Assembly: GCA_903893315.1 (NCBI GenBank)
Contig: CAITLU010000018.1
Coordinates: forward strand, 20,710-84,709
Reading direction: 5' to 3'
DNA length: 64,000 bases
From: an uncultured bacterium
Lineage (GTDB): Bacteria > Desulfobacterota > Binatia > UBA1149 > CAITLU01
A program made the position numbers and the translations under genes. The notes beneath the pieces are model-generated. The model had not been told where the DNA came from, ran no database searches, and worked only from the letters and a program-made list of their open reading frames with translations. Positions 25,252-34,054 of the stretch are shown here, piece by piece (position 1 is the first letter of the stretch; every line of letters starts with the position of its first letter).

Positions 25252-26871
25252 TCAGCGCAGCCCCGGCGCTTCGTGGCCGCTGGCCGCGACGTATTCGCGG
25301 TAGCCTCCGCCGTAGGTGATCGGCCCGTCGGGGCCGAGTTCGAGAATGCGAGTGGAAAGCTCGGCCAGGAAGCGGCGATCGTGCGAGACGAACAGCATCG
25401 TTCCCTCGTAATCCGACAGTGCGCGCACCAGCATTTCCTTGGTCGCCATGTCGAGGTGGTTGGTGGGCTCGTCGAAGACCAGGAAGTTCGGCCGGTCGTA
25501 GAGCAGACGTGCGATCACCAGACGCGCCTTCTCGCCGCCCGACAGGATGCGGCAGGGCTTGGCGATGTCGTCGCCGGGAAATCCGAAGCATCCGGCCAGC
25601 GATCGCAACGCGCCGCCGCCGGCCAGCGGGAAAGCGTCTTCAAGAGTCTGCAGGACCGAGCGTTCGGGTCGCAGCACTTCCATCGCGTGCTGCGCGAAGT
25701 ACCCGAGCCGTACGGAAGCGCCGAGCGTCACCGATCCGCCGTCGGGCTCGGCATCGCCGGCGACCAGTTTCAGGAGCGTCGACTTGCCTGCGCCGTTGAC
25801 TCCCATCACCGCCCAGCGCTCACCGCGGCGAATGGTCAGGTCGAGCCCGTCGTAGATGACTTTGTCGCCGTAGCTCTTGCGCAGTCCCACGATTCTGACG
25901 ACGTCGTCGCCGGAGCGAGGGTAGGGTGGGAAGTCGAATACCAGCGTGCTGCGTCTCTTGGGCGGCTCGAGCTTTTCTATCTTGTCGAGTTGCTTGACTC
26001 GCGACTGTACCTGCGAGGCTTTGGCGGCCTGGGCCTTGAAGCGCTCGATGAAGCGCATCTCCTTCGCCAGTTTCGCCTGCTGTCGTTGGTAGGCGGCCTC
26101 GGCCTGGGCCTGGCCCTGCTCGCGCTGCGCTTCGTAGAAATCGTAGTTGCCCGAATAATTGACGAGTTCGCCGCCGTCGATTTCGAGGATGCGCCCGGTG
26201 ATGCGGTTGAGGAACTCGCGGTCGTGCGAAGTCATCAGCAGCGCGCCGTCGTAGGTTTTCAGGAAACTTTCGAGCCAGATCAGCGATTCGAGGTCGAGGT
26301 GGTTGGAAGGCTCGTCGAGCAGCATCGCGCTCGGGCGCATCAGCAGGATTCTCGCGAGTCCGACCCGCATCTTCCAGCCGCCCGACAGGCGGCCGACATC
26401 ACCGTCGGCCATTTCTTCGGAGAACCCCAGACCGGCCAGCACTTCGCGGGCGCGGGCTTCGAGTTCATAGCCGCCGAGGTCCTCGAAGCGCGACTGTACG
26501 TCGCCGTAGCGTTCGATCAGCGCTTCCATCTCCTCTGCCCGCGCGGGGTCGCCCAGGGCTTCTTCGAGGTGCCTCAGTTCGGCGGCTATCTGCGAGACAG
26601 GGCCGGCGCCGTCCATCACTTCGGCGACCACCGAGCGTCCCGACATCTCGCCGACGTCCTGGCTGAAGTAGCCGATGGTCACGCCGCGATCGATGGAAAC
26701 CTGCCCGTCGTCGGGCAGTTCCTCGCGCGTGATCATCCGGAACACGGTCGATTTGCCGGCGCCGTTGGGCCCCACCAAGCCGACTTTCTCTCCGCGATGG
26801 ATGGCAGCCCCGGCCTCCAGGAACAGAATCTGACGGCCGTACTGCTTGCTTATCTGATCGAGTCTGATCAT
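25252..26871 (-). CDS. ABC-F family ATP-binding protein
   Basis: The 539-residue protein has two ABC ATPase domains and no membrane segment. Domain 1 carries Walker A GPNGAGKST and signature LSGGWKMRVGLARILL with LLDEPSNHLD. Domain 2 carries GVNGAGKST, ILSGGEKARLVIARLLY and VFDEPTNHLD. Between them is a charged linker (about residues 235-300, EAQREQGQAQAEAAYQRQQ) typical of ABC-F proteins that act on the ribosome. Members include EttA, Uup, YbiT and antibiotic-resistance types; I cannot choose among them. Confidence 0.92.
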   Translation of the reverse strand: MIRLDQISKQYGRQILFLEAGAAIHRGEKVGLVGPNGAGKSTVFRMITREELPDDGQVSIDRGVTIGYFSQDVGEMSGRSVVAEVMDGAGPVSQIAAELRHLEEALGDPARAEEMEALIERYGDVQSRFEDLGGYELEARAREVLAGLGFSEEMADGDVGRLSGGWKMRVGLARILLMRPSAMLLDEPSNHLDLESLIWLESFLKTYDGALLMTSHDREFLNRITGRILEIDGGELVNYSGNYDFYEAQREQGQAQAEAAYQRQQAKLAKEMRFIERFKAQAAKASQVQSRVKQLDKIEKLEPPKRRSTLVFDFPPYPRSGDDVVRIVGLRKSYGDKVIYDGLDLTIRRGERWAVMGVNGAGKSTLLKLVAGDAEPDGGSVTLGASVRLGYFAQHAMEVLRPERSVLQTLEDAFPLAGGGALRSLAGCFGFPGDDIAKPCRILSGGEKARLVIARLLYDRPNFLVFDEPTNHLDMATKEMLVRALSDYEGTMLFVSHDRRFLAELSTRILELGPDGPITYGGGYREYVAASGHEAPGLR

Positions 26872-27153
26872 TGGAACGAAGGCATCTAGCGGTAACGCGC
26901 GGCGGGTTCTACGGGGCGGATGCGCCGCGGCCCTCGATGCCCGTATCGAGAGTTACTGCGCCTCCCCTTGGGTTCACGGCGGAACTCGGCTACAAATCAC
27001 CACGCCTACCACGACGCTTCCCCCGACCCGCTGCGAATCTCTGAAGGCACCACGCACGGCTCCGAGCGCCCGGGGCAACGCCCTGCTTCACCTCCATCAT
27101 TTCCGCGCCGCGCCACGCCGGCCGCAACGACTGAAACTACTATTGGAACTACG

Positions 27154-28386
27154 ATGAAAACCTCAATGAACGATCTCAATCTTCTGCCCGCGCTGGTCGA
27201 TGCCGTCGCGGACATGGGCTACACCGAGCCGACGCCTATTCAGGCCAAGGCCATTCCTATCGTGCTGGCCGGGCGCGACCTGATCGGTTGCGCTGCAACC
27301 GGTACCGGCAAGACCGCGGCCTTCCTGCTGCCGGTGCTGCAACGTCTGCATCATGGCGACCCCGGCCGCTGCCGGGCGCTGATCCTTTCGCCCACGCGTG
27401 AACTGGCTTTGCAGATCGACGAGCAGGCGCAGGCTCTCGGCTACCACCTGGGCCTTAGCGCCGCCGCCGTCGTCGGTGGTCTGGACATGGGTCCGCAGGA
27501 ACGGGCGTTGCGTGCCGGCGCCGCGATGGTGGTCGCGACCCCCGGACGTCTTCTCGACCACATGCGCTTCAACTACGTCGATCTGAGCTCCGTCGAGATG
27601 CTGATTCTCGACGAAGCTGATCGCATGCTCGACATGGGTTTCCTGCCCGACATACAGCGCATCCTGGCGGTGCTGCCCAAGGTGCGTCAGACGCTGCTGT
27701 TCTCGGCCACCATGTCGCCGACCATTCGCAAGCTCGCAGGCGAGATTCTCGTCGATCCGGTGACGGTGACGGTGGATCGCCAGGCACCGGCTACCGCGAT
27801 CGTGCAGAGCGTGTGCCCGGTTTCGCAGGAACGTAAGGCCGCGCTGCTGACGACGCTGCTGCGGCGTGAGGAGATGAATTCGGTGCTGGTCTTCGTGCGG
27901 CGCAAAGTCGACGCGGATCGCCTGGCGCGTGCGGTCACGCGCGGCGGGATAGAGGCGACCAGCATCCACGCGGACCGCAGCCAGGAGCAGCGTCTGGCCG
28001 CGCTCGAAGGCTTTCGCAGCGGGGCCTTCCCGGTACTGATCGCCACCGACGTGGCGGCGCGAGGTCTCGACGTCAGTGGGATCTCGCACGTTATCAACTT
28101 CGACGTCCCGCATTCCTCCGACGACTATATCCACCGCGCCGGACGCACTGCGCGTGCAGGCGCGGCCGGTGACGTGATCACCTTCGTGTCGCCCGACGAA
28201 GAGGAGCGTCTTGGTGAAATCCAGCGGGTGCTCGGTACTGCGCTGCCGCGCATCGTGGTGCCGGGCTTCGAATCCGGCGCTCACATCGAGGCTCCGCGCC
28301 ACGGTTCCGCGCGGCCGACGGATGCAGCTGCTCCGGCGCGGCGCAGTCGCCGTCGCCGCGGCGCGCGGCCTTCGTCCGCGGCCTGA
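27154..28386 (+). CDS. DEAD-box ATP-dependent RNA helicase
   Basis: The 410-residue protein carries all helicase motifs: Q motif GYTEPTPIQAKAIP, Walker A AATGTGKT, PTRELALQ, TPGRLLDH, LDEADRMLDMGF, FSATMSPT, and HRAGRTARAGAAGD in domain 2. The C-terminal tail (PARRSRRRRGARPSSAA) is short and basic, as in RhlE-type helicases. It unwinds RNA in ribosome assembly or decay. The ATG at 27154 has a modest GGA site; MNDLNLL four codons on is another option. The 282 bases before it hold no gene that I can see and may be a long leader, which is common for cold-regulated helicases. Confidence 0.93.
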   Translation: MKTSMNDLNLLPALVDAVADMGYTEPTPIQAKAIPIVLAGRDLIGCAATGTGKTAAFLLPVLQRLHHGDPGRCRALILSPTRELALQIDEQAQALGYHLGLSAAAVVGGLDMGPQERALRAGAAMVVATPGRLLDHMRFNYVDLSSVEMLILDEADRMLDMGFLPDIQRILAVLPKVRQTLLFSATMSPTIRKLAGEILVDPVTVTVDRQAPATAIVQSVCPVSQERKAALLTTLLRREEMNSVLVFVRRKVDADRLARAVTRGGIEATSIHADRSQEQRLAALEGFRSGAFPVLIATDVAARGLDVSGISHVINFDVPHSSDDYIHRAGRTARAGAAGDVITFVSPDEEERLGEIQRVLGTALPRIVVPGFESGAHIEAPRHGSARPTDAAAPARRSRRRRGARPSSAA

Positions 28387-28511
28387 AGCAACTCGCATCT
28401 TCGGCTGTTCTTCGGCTGACTGATGAAGGTCTTGCCCGTGCGTGTCCGGTAGGTCTACAAAGCGGCTGGCTGCGGTCGCCATCCGGCCGCGTGGGCAGGC
28501 TTCGTACTCAG

Positions 28512-28904
28512 ATGTTCAGTTACATCCACCCCATCCTCGCCGCTGCCGTCCTGGCCTTGTTCGGCTACGTCGCGTCTCTCGGCATCCGTTCGCGCAACGA
28601 CCGCCGCGGTGCCGCTGGCCTGCTGCGCAGTCACGCGCGCATCGCGCCGTGGATGTACGGGCTGGTTCTGGCGACGTGGGTGGCAGGTCTGGCGACGACG
28701 TGGTGGTTTCGTCCCGAGCGCGCGCTGGCCGCGAGCGGACACTTTCGCGCCGCAGTCGCGCTGGCAATCCTGTTGTCAGCCTCGGCGCTTTCGTCGCGCT
28801 GGATGCGCCATCCCGCCGTGCGTTCGTTGCACCCATGGTTTGGAGCGATCGCGTTGCTGGTTGCCGCCGCGCAGGTCTTCCTGGGCTTGCAGATCATGCG
28901 TTAG
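28512..28904 (+). CDS. DUF4079-like four-helix membrane protein
   Basis: The 130-residue protein has four hydrophobic helices (about 8-27, 44-63, 76-95 and 106-127). Conserved-looking histidines lie at the helix ends: YIHPIL, RSHARIAPW and RSLHPWFG. The pattern resembles DUF4079 and cytochrome-b561-like small haem proteins, so haem binding is possible but unproven. Its last 11 bases overlap the convergent lnt gene. Confidence 0.65.
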   Translation: MFSYIHPILAAAVLALFGYVASLGIRSRNDRRGAAGLLRSHARIAPWMYGLVLATWVAGLATTWWFRPERALAASGHFRAAVALAILLSASALSSRWMRHPAVRSLHPWFGAIALLVAAAQVFLGLQIMR

Positions 28905-30426
28905 ATCGCGACGCCGCGATCAGCAACAGCGCGCTTGCCGCGACACACAGCCAGGCGAACCAGTCGCCCCAGCGCGAGTAGAACCCCGGAACGTGAACCG
29001 GCCTGACTTCGCCCACGAGTGCTTCGCGCGTGAAGTTGCCGGCCTGCGAAGTGATGACTCCGCGTGCGTCGACGAAGGCGCTGATGCCGGTGGTGGTGGA
29101 GCGAACCAGAGGGATGCCGTTCATCGCCGACTGAGTGGCGGCCAGCATCAGGTGCTGGCTCTGCTCCGAGGCGTCGCCGTACCAGGCATCGATGGTGACG
29201 TTGACGATCAAATTGACGCTGTCGTCCAGCGCCTTGCGAACGAAGCCAGAACGGATGGCTTCGTAGCAGATCAGGAACACGAAGCGCGTGGTGCCCGACG
29301 TGTACACGGGGATCGTGGTCCCGGCTGCGAAGTGGCCGACGCTCTCGATCCGGTCGAATCCCGGAATCACGTCGCGCAGCGGAACGTACTCGCCGAACGG
29401 GACCAGGATGTTCTTGTCGTAGCGCGTGTCGATCTGGCCGTCGCCGAAGATCCGGAACGCCGAGTTGTGAGACACCAGCTCGTTGCGGCTGTCGGTCGTG
29501 TTGTGATTGGCGCCGGTCCAGATTTCGGCGCCGCTTTGGCGTACGAAATCGAGCACCGCGCGGTTGCGGTCCTGCCCCGGATCGACACGCAGCGCACCCT
29601 CGGGCCACACGTACACGTCGATCCTGGCGTTGTCGGCGACCTTGGCTGCGGCCTGGCCGGACAGGGCCAGAAGATCTTTCGCGAACGTGTCGGGCTGCAT
29701 AGCGCTCATCGCTCTGCGGCGTTCGATGGTGTGATCCGGCTGGATCAGCGCGATGCGCAGCGGCGCGGCTTTGCGCTCGGCCGCGGCGATCGCGTCGCTG
29801 CGCACGCCGCTGTAGCACAATGCCAGCGTGACGAGGCCGGCAAACACGGCGACGTTGCCGAGCCATGCGCGTCGCAGCGCTCGGTCGCTGCCGCGAACGG
29901 CTTTCAGACCTTGCAGTACGACCGCGTTGCACAGGATGACCAGGAAACTGATGCCGCTGACTCCGGTGACCGCGCTGGCCAGGAATACATGCGGGATCTG
30001 GTACCAGGCGACTCCCTGCAAGTATCCGAAGAGCTGCGGGTTGAGGAATTCGAGCGCGCAGAACCATGCGGCCACCGCCAGCGGCCAGCGCGGCCCGGCG
30101 ACTTTCCTGATGCGTCCCAGCCCCCACGCGAACAATGCCGTGTAGAAGCCGGTTCCCGCCGCGAACGCCGACCACACGAGCAACGCGACGGGCTTCGAGA
30201 GACCACCGAAGCGACTGATGGTGCCGGGCAGCCAGTAGAAGATCGCGAGGTTCGCGCAGAAGCCGACGGTCCATCCCGCCAGCAAGGCGCGGCGTCCGCT
30301 CAGACGTGAAAAAACCCGCAGGGCCGGTACCCAGGACACGGGGTGAAGCGCGACCCAGCCCAGCGGCGGCGATATCAGTGCCTGCATCAGCCCGGAAAAC
30401 AGCAAAGAGACGAAGGTGAAGAACAT
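28894..30426 (-). CDS. lnt: Apolipoprotein N-acyltransferase
   Basis: The 510-residue inner-membrane enzyme adds the third acyl chain to lipoproteins. The N-terminal half has about six membrane helices; the periplasmic C-terminal half is a nitrilase domain with the catalytic Glu in YVWPEGALR (about 276), Lys in RYDKNILVPFGEY (about 343) and Cys in FLICYEAIR (about 398). A final helix follows. The triad is complete, so the enzyme should be active, consistent with the several lipoproteins in this window. Upstream, on the same strand, is a decayed gene. Its 3' end overlaps the convergent DUF4079 gene by 11 bases. Confidence 0.93.
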   Translation of the reverse strand: MFFTFVSLLFSGLMQALISPPLGWVALHPVSWVPALRVFSRLSGRRALLAGWTVGFCANLAIFYWLPGTISRFGGLSKPVALLVWSAFAAGTGFYTALFAWGLGRIRKVAGPRWPLAVAAWFCALEFLNPQLFGYLQGVAWYQIPHVFLASAVTGVSGISFLVILCNAVVLQGLKAVRGSDRALRRAWLGNVAVFAGLVTLALCYSGVRSDAIAAAERKAAPLRIALIQPDHTIERRRAMSAMQPDTFAKDLLALSGQAAAKVADNARIDVYVWPEGALRVDPGQDRNRAVLDFVRQSGAEIWTGANHNTTDSRNELVSHNSAFRIFGDGQIDTRYDKNILVPFGEYVPLRDVIPGFDRIESVGHFAAGTTIPVYTSGTTRFVFLICYEAIRSGFVRKALDDSVNLIVNVTIDAWYGDASEQSQHLMLAATQSAMNGIPLVRSTTTGISAFVDARGVITSQAGNFTREALVGEVRPVHVPGFYSRWGDWFAWLCVAASALLLIAASRSNA

Positions 30427-30503
30427 TGGTCACGGCTCCGTCGCGGGAGCGGTCCTCAAGTATCGCGAACCCGGTCGATGGCAACCCGGCTGCGGCGCGG
30501 CCT

Positions 30504-31415
30504 TTATCCATTGCTGCGAACCGATGGCAGCGTGAAGGCGGGGCAGATGTGGTTTTCGGCGGGGACGGCGCCGAATTGTCTGCTGACCCGGAATCCGCTG
30601 CACGAACAACCGCGGCAATCGCATATGTAGGAAGAGTGACCGATCCCTTCGGTGGCGAAGACCGTATGCACCAGACCGGCTTTTTCAGCCTTGTTCAGGA
30701 TCTCGATGCACTCGTCCCTGTTGATCCGACGGCCGCGGCGGGTTGTTTCGTAGAACTCAGCGTGCGGTCCGAACTGGAGGCAGACGCTTTCCAGCGGATG
30801 CTCGCAGCCTTTCCCGAGCAGCTTCTGCGCATAACGGCACGCGCAATCGGCCACCGAATACATTTCGGGGCGTCGACGAACGTCATGACGTCTTCGTGAG
30901 ACAGGACCTTGGGCTGTGCCACCACTTCCTGCCGAACCGGGACGATCTTCATCAATCCGCCGTCGATCGGGGAGATGTTCCTGACGAGCCAGGCCATCTC
31001 GGCGGTCGCCTCGACGAACAGTTCCGCCATCTCCTTGTCCATGGTGCGGTAGTCCATCAAGTACTCGTAGACGCCGGGGATGAACGGGGCGATGCGGTAG
31101 TAGGGCTTGTCGTCTACGAAGTGCGCGAAGATGGCCCCGTGGTCGGCCATGTTCCACAGCATCGCCGCCACTTCTTCCTCTGGACGCCCGACCTTGCCGG
31201 CGAAGTCCTCCGCCGAAAGACCTCTGCTTTCCGGTGCTGCCTGCTTGCACTGCCCCGTGCGCCGGCTCCGACTCGGTGAACCGAAGCTTTTTCTGTCGCG
31301 TTGTCGATGCCGACGAGGAGGGTGCAGGCCGGGCCGCGATCTTCGAAGCGATCTCGACTGTGTGTCGCGATGCCGACGAACGTCGTCGCGCGGCCTTGAG
31401 CGCGGCGGCACTCAT
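30504..31415 (-). pseudogene. Frameshifted remnant of a 4Fe-4S-associated winged-helix protein
   Basis: Two overlapping minus-strand frames hold consecutive pieces of one protein. Piece A (about 31230-30870) reads LSAEDFAGKVGRPEEEVAAM (winged helix), then FIPGVYEYLMDYRTMDKEMA and ends LSHEDVMTFVDAP. Piece B (30870-30504) continues EMYSVADCACRYAQKLLGKG, INRDECIEILNKAEKAGLVH and YICDCRGCSC. Joining needs one extra base in a CCCC run near 30868. A second shift near 31227 separates an N-terminal scrap (RFTESEPAHGAVQAGS) from A. The family normally continues into a ferredoxin domain, which is missing. Sequencing error could explain one shift but not easily the missing end. Confidence 0.7.
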
Positions 31416-31521
31416 GTTCGAGCGCCGCGATTTGGTTGATGTTTAGCCAGCTTCGGGTAAAAAGCCCGCGTTCTCTTGAACACCACTTGACCCGGCTATC
31501 CGACAGTCACTCGGAGGGGCG

Positions 31522-32643
31522 ATGAAAAACCAACGCATTTCCACATCACCGAACATGACGGCGTTAGCGCTTTCCTTCTTGCTGCTGAGTTGTGCCGCGA
31601 TGCTGGTATCCGACGAGGCGCAGTCACGCGAGGACTCTCCGAAGGCCTTTTCGCGGGCCGAAACGCCCAAGTCGATTCCCGACCTGATCACCTACAAGGC
31701 CGGTGTTCTCGGGCCCATGCACGGAGGCGAGCCCGTCTCGGAGCACAGCCCGTTTGCCGACGGGGCCTGTGACTTCTGCCACAAGGGCGACGCCAAGAAT
31801 CCGGGGGCCCTGCTCAAGCCGGTCAACCAGATCTGCTTCGACTGCCACAGCGAGTTCGAGGAAATGCTGACCAAGCGACCGGTCAAGCATGCGGCGGCGG
31901 CCAAGCAGTGCACCAACTGCCACAACCCGCACAACTCGCGCAACCAGCACCTTCTGATCTCGGATCAGGTGACGCTGTGTACCAGCTGCCACACCGCGAT
32001 GAAGACCCTGCTTGATACCGCCACCGTCAAGCACGGTGCGTTGGCGGAAGGCAAGTGTTCGACTTGTCACAACCCGCACGCGTCGGCCGTGGAGAAGCTG
32101 CTGATCCAGCTTCCTTTCGACCTGTGCATCAAGTGCCACAGCCGCGATGGGCTGCAGGACGCAAGCGGCACCAGGCTCACCAACTTCAAGACCCTGCTCG
32201 ACAACAACCCGGTGTGGCACGCGCCGGTGGCCGGCAAGGATTGCAGCGCCTGCCACACGCCGCACGGCGGCAAGAATTTCAGGCTGCTGGTCGAACCCTA
32301 TCCGGCCAAGTTCTACTCGGCCTACGAGCCGGACAACTACGCGTTGTGCTTCACCTGCCACAACAGCAACATGGTTGATACTCCCGATACCACGACCTTG
32401 ACGGGTTTCCGGGACGGTTCGCGCAATCTGCATTACCTGCACGTCAACAAGCCCGACCGCGGACGCACCTGCCGTGCGTGTCACGAAGTCCACGCCAGCA
32501 AGCACCCCTTCCAGATTCGCGATTCGGTGCCGTTCGGCGACAAAGGCTGGATGCTGAAGCTCAACTACACGAAAAAGGCCAACGGCGGCTCGTGTGAGAA
32601 GACCTGTCACTCGCTCAAGGAATACGACAGAAGCAAGAAGTGA
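31522..32643 (+). CDS. Multihaem cytochrome c (paired CxxCH family)
   Basis: The 373-residue periplasmic protein has a signal peptide (hydrophobic stretch at about residues 13-30). Nine CxxCH haem motifs are present: CDFCH, CFDCH, CTNCH, CTSCH, CSTCH, CIKCH, CSACH, CFTCH and CRACH, in doubled-motif spacing with recurrent CHNPH. A tenth site, CEKTCH, has three residues between the cysteines. Distal histidines occur between the motifs (for example PVKHAAA, TVKHGAL, PVWHAPV). Such proteins carry electrons between the inner membrane and periplasmic or outer-membrane partners. GGAGGGG precedes the ATG. The stop overlaps the next gene (GTGA). Confidence 0.92.
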   Translation: MKNQRISTSPNMTALALSFLLLSCAAMLVSDEAQSREDSPKAFSRAETPKSIPDLITYKAGVLGPMHGGEPVSEHSPFADGACDFCHKGDAKNPGALLKPVNQICFDCHSEFEEMLTKRPVKHAAAAKQCTNCHNPHNSRNQHLLISDQVTLCTSCHTAMKTLLDTATVKHGALAEGKCSTCHNPHASAVEKLLIQLPFDLCIKCHSRDGLQDASGTRLTNFKTLLDNNPVWHAPVAGKDCSACHTPHGGKNFRLLVEPYPAKFYSAYEPDNYALCFTCHNSNMVDTPDTTTLTGFRDGSRNLHYLHVNKPDRGRTCRACHEVHASKHPFQIRDSVPFGDKGWMLKLNYTKKANGGSCEKTCHSLKEYDRSKK

Positions 32644-33464
32644 CGGCCGACGAAATGGTGGTGCGCGCGCTTCGCGCTGTTGCTGTAGCCGGCTTGCTCG
32701 CCATCGCGGGCAATGCCGGCGCGCAGCCACCGCCCGGCACCCAGGTAGAGCAGGTTACGTTGGCGCGCTTCGGCGGCGGCACGGCCAGACTGCTGGGCGA
32801 GGGAACCGTCAGCATCATCGTCTTCTTCAGGCCCGGCCAGGATCATTCCAGGGACGCGCTCAGGATGATGGCCCAGTGCGAGAAGGAACTCGCGCACGAG
32901 CCCGTGCACTGGACGGCGGTGGTTTCCGGCAGCGCGTCGGCCGAGGCGATCAGCGCCGAGGTCAAGGACAGCGGCATCGCGATGCCGGTGCTCATCGACA
33001 AGGGTGATCTGGTGTACGCCGGACTCAGGGTCATCCTGCACCCGGTGGTGGTCATCACCGACAAGCAAGGCCGCCTCGCCGCCTACGAACCGTATCAGCG
33101 CATCAACTACTGCAACGTCGTGCGTGCGCACCTGGCGCACGTGCTCGGAGAACTCGGGGACGCGGGACTCGATGCGGTGCTGCATCCGCCGCCGTCGACC
33201 CAGGGTGGAGATCTCGCGGTCGCACAGCGCAATCTGCGCCTGGGACAGAAGCACCTGGAGGTCAAGCGCTATCCGCAAGCCGCGACAGCGGCCGGCAAGG
33301 CGATAGCGCTCGACGGCAAACTGGTGGACGCGCACGTCCTGCTGGGACAGGCGCTTGCGGGCCAGGGAGACTGCAAGCGCGCTCGGGCAGCCTTTGACCG
33401 GGCGCTGGCGTTGGACAAGAGCAATGCCGCCGCTCTGCAAGGCAAGCAGGACTGCGCGAAATAG
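32640..33464 (+). CDS. Exported redoxin-like domain protein with C-terminal TPR repeats
   Basis: The protein has 274 residues from GTG 32640, which overlaps the cytochrome stop; ATG 32655 is an alternative. A signal peptide (RALRAVAVAGLLAIAGNAGA) precedes a thioredoxin-like AhpC/TSA or ResA-type domain (about 40-165: VSIIVFFRPGQDHSRDALRM). The redox CxxC is replaced by PGQDH, so ordinary disulfide chemistry is not expected. Residues 185-270 form about two TPR units (LEVKRYPQAATAAGKAIALD and later RARAAFDRALALDKSNAAAL). Tight coupling suggests it assists assembly, partner binding or electron transfer of the cytochrome. Confidence 0.75.
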   Translation: MTADEMVVRALRAVAVAGLLAIAGNAGAQPPPGTQVEQVTLARFGGGTARLLGEGTVSIIVFFRPGQDHSRDALRMMAQCEKELAHEPVHWTAVVSGSASAEAISAEVKDSGIAMPVLIDKGDLVYAGLRVILHPVVVITDKQGRLAAYEPYQRINYCNVVRAHLAHVLGELGDAGLDAVLHPPPSTQGGDLAVAQRNLRLGQKHLEVKRYPQAATAAGKAIALDGKLVDAHVLLGQALAGQGDCKRARAAFDRALALDKSNAAALQGKQDCAK

Positions 33465-33534
33465 TCTGCGCGGGCACAGCTGCGAGCGTTTGAGCTCTGC
33501 TGTTGCGGCGGCCGTTTGCCGGAGATCGTGCAGG

Positions 33535-34023
33535 ATGGGCAGGAAAGAAAAACACGCAGGCGAAACCCCGGCCACGCAGTGGCTGAAGCGCGCCGGCGTG
33601 GCCTTTACCGAGCACGTCTACGATTACGTCGAGCGCGGCGGCACCGCCCAGTCGTCGCGCCAGCTCGGGGTTCCCGAGTGTGACGTGATCAAGACTCTCG
33701 TGATGGAAGACGAAGCCGCGCGGCCTCTGCTGGTGCTGATGCACGGCGACCGCCAGGTCAGTACCAAGAACCTGGCGCGAGCGATCGGTGCCAAGTCGGT
33801 AGCGCCGTGCAAGCCCGATGTCGCGCAGCGCCACAGCGGCTACCTGATCGGCGGCACGTCACCGTTCGGCACCAGGAAGACGATGCCCGTCTACGTCGAA
33901 GCCAGCGTACTTGCGCTGCCGCGCATCCTGATCAACGGCGGCCGGCGCGGCTTCCTGGTCGGGATCTCGCCGACCGTGCTCCGGGACGTCCTGGCTGCGA
34001 CGCCGGTTCACTGCGCGCTGTGA
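33535..34023 (+). CDS. YbaK/EbsC family aminoacyl-tRNA deacylase
   Basis: The 162-residue protein begins at MGRKEKHAGETPATQWLKRA. YbaK features are present: AFTEHVYDYVERGGTA, QLGVPECDVIKTLVMEDE, STKNLARAIGAKSV, and GYLIGGTSPFGTRKTMPVYV with the conserved glycine-rich loop and threonine-arginine. YbaK hydrolyses Cys-tRNA-Pro after misacylation; ProX and EbsC relatives are close. No prolyl-tRNA synthetase gene is adjacent. A longer upstream frame exists but overlaps the TPR gene and is not needed. Confidence 0.88.
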   Translation: MGRKEKHAGETPATQWLKRAGVAFTEHVYDYVERGGTAQSSRQLGVPECDVIKTLVMEDEAARPLLVLMHGDRQVSTKNLARAIGAKSVAPCKPDVAQRHSGYLIGGTSPFGTRKTMPVYVEASVLALPRILINGGRRGFLVGISPTVLRDVLAATPVHCAL

Positions 34024-34054
34024 GGCGCGATGCGGCAGCGAGCGCGCGCAGCGA

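Noticed and set aside
25105..26889. A 594-codon plus-strand frame over the ABC-F gene
   Set aside because: No recognisable domain; the minus strand carries complete ABC motifs over the same bases.
31107..31446. Plus-strand frames opposite the 4Fe-4S pseudogene, one reading plausibly near its end (AGRAAIFEAISTVC)
   Set aside because: No start with a ribosome site, no family; the minus-strand remnant explains most of the region.
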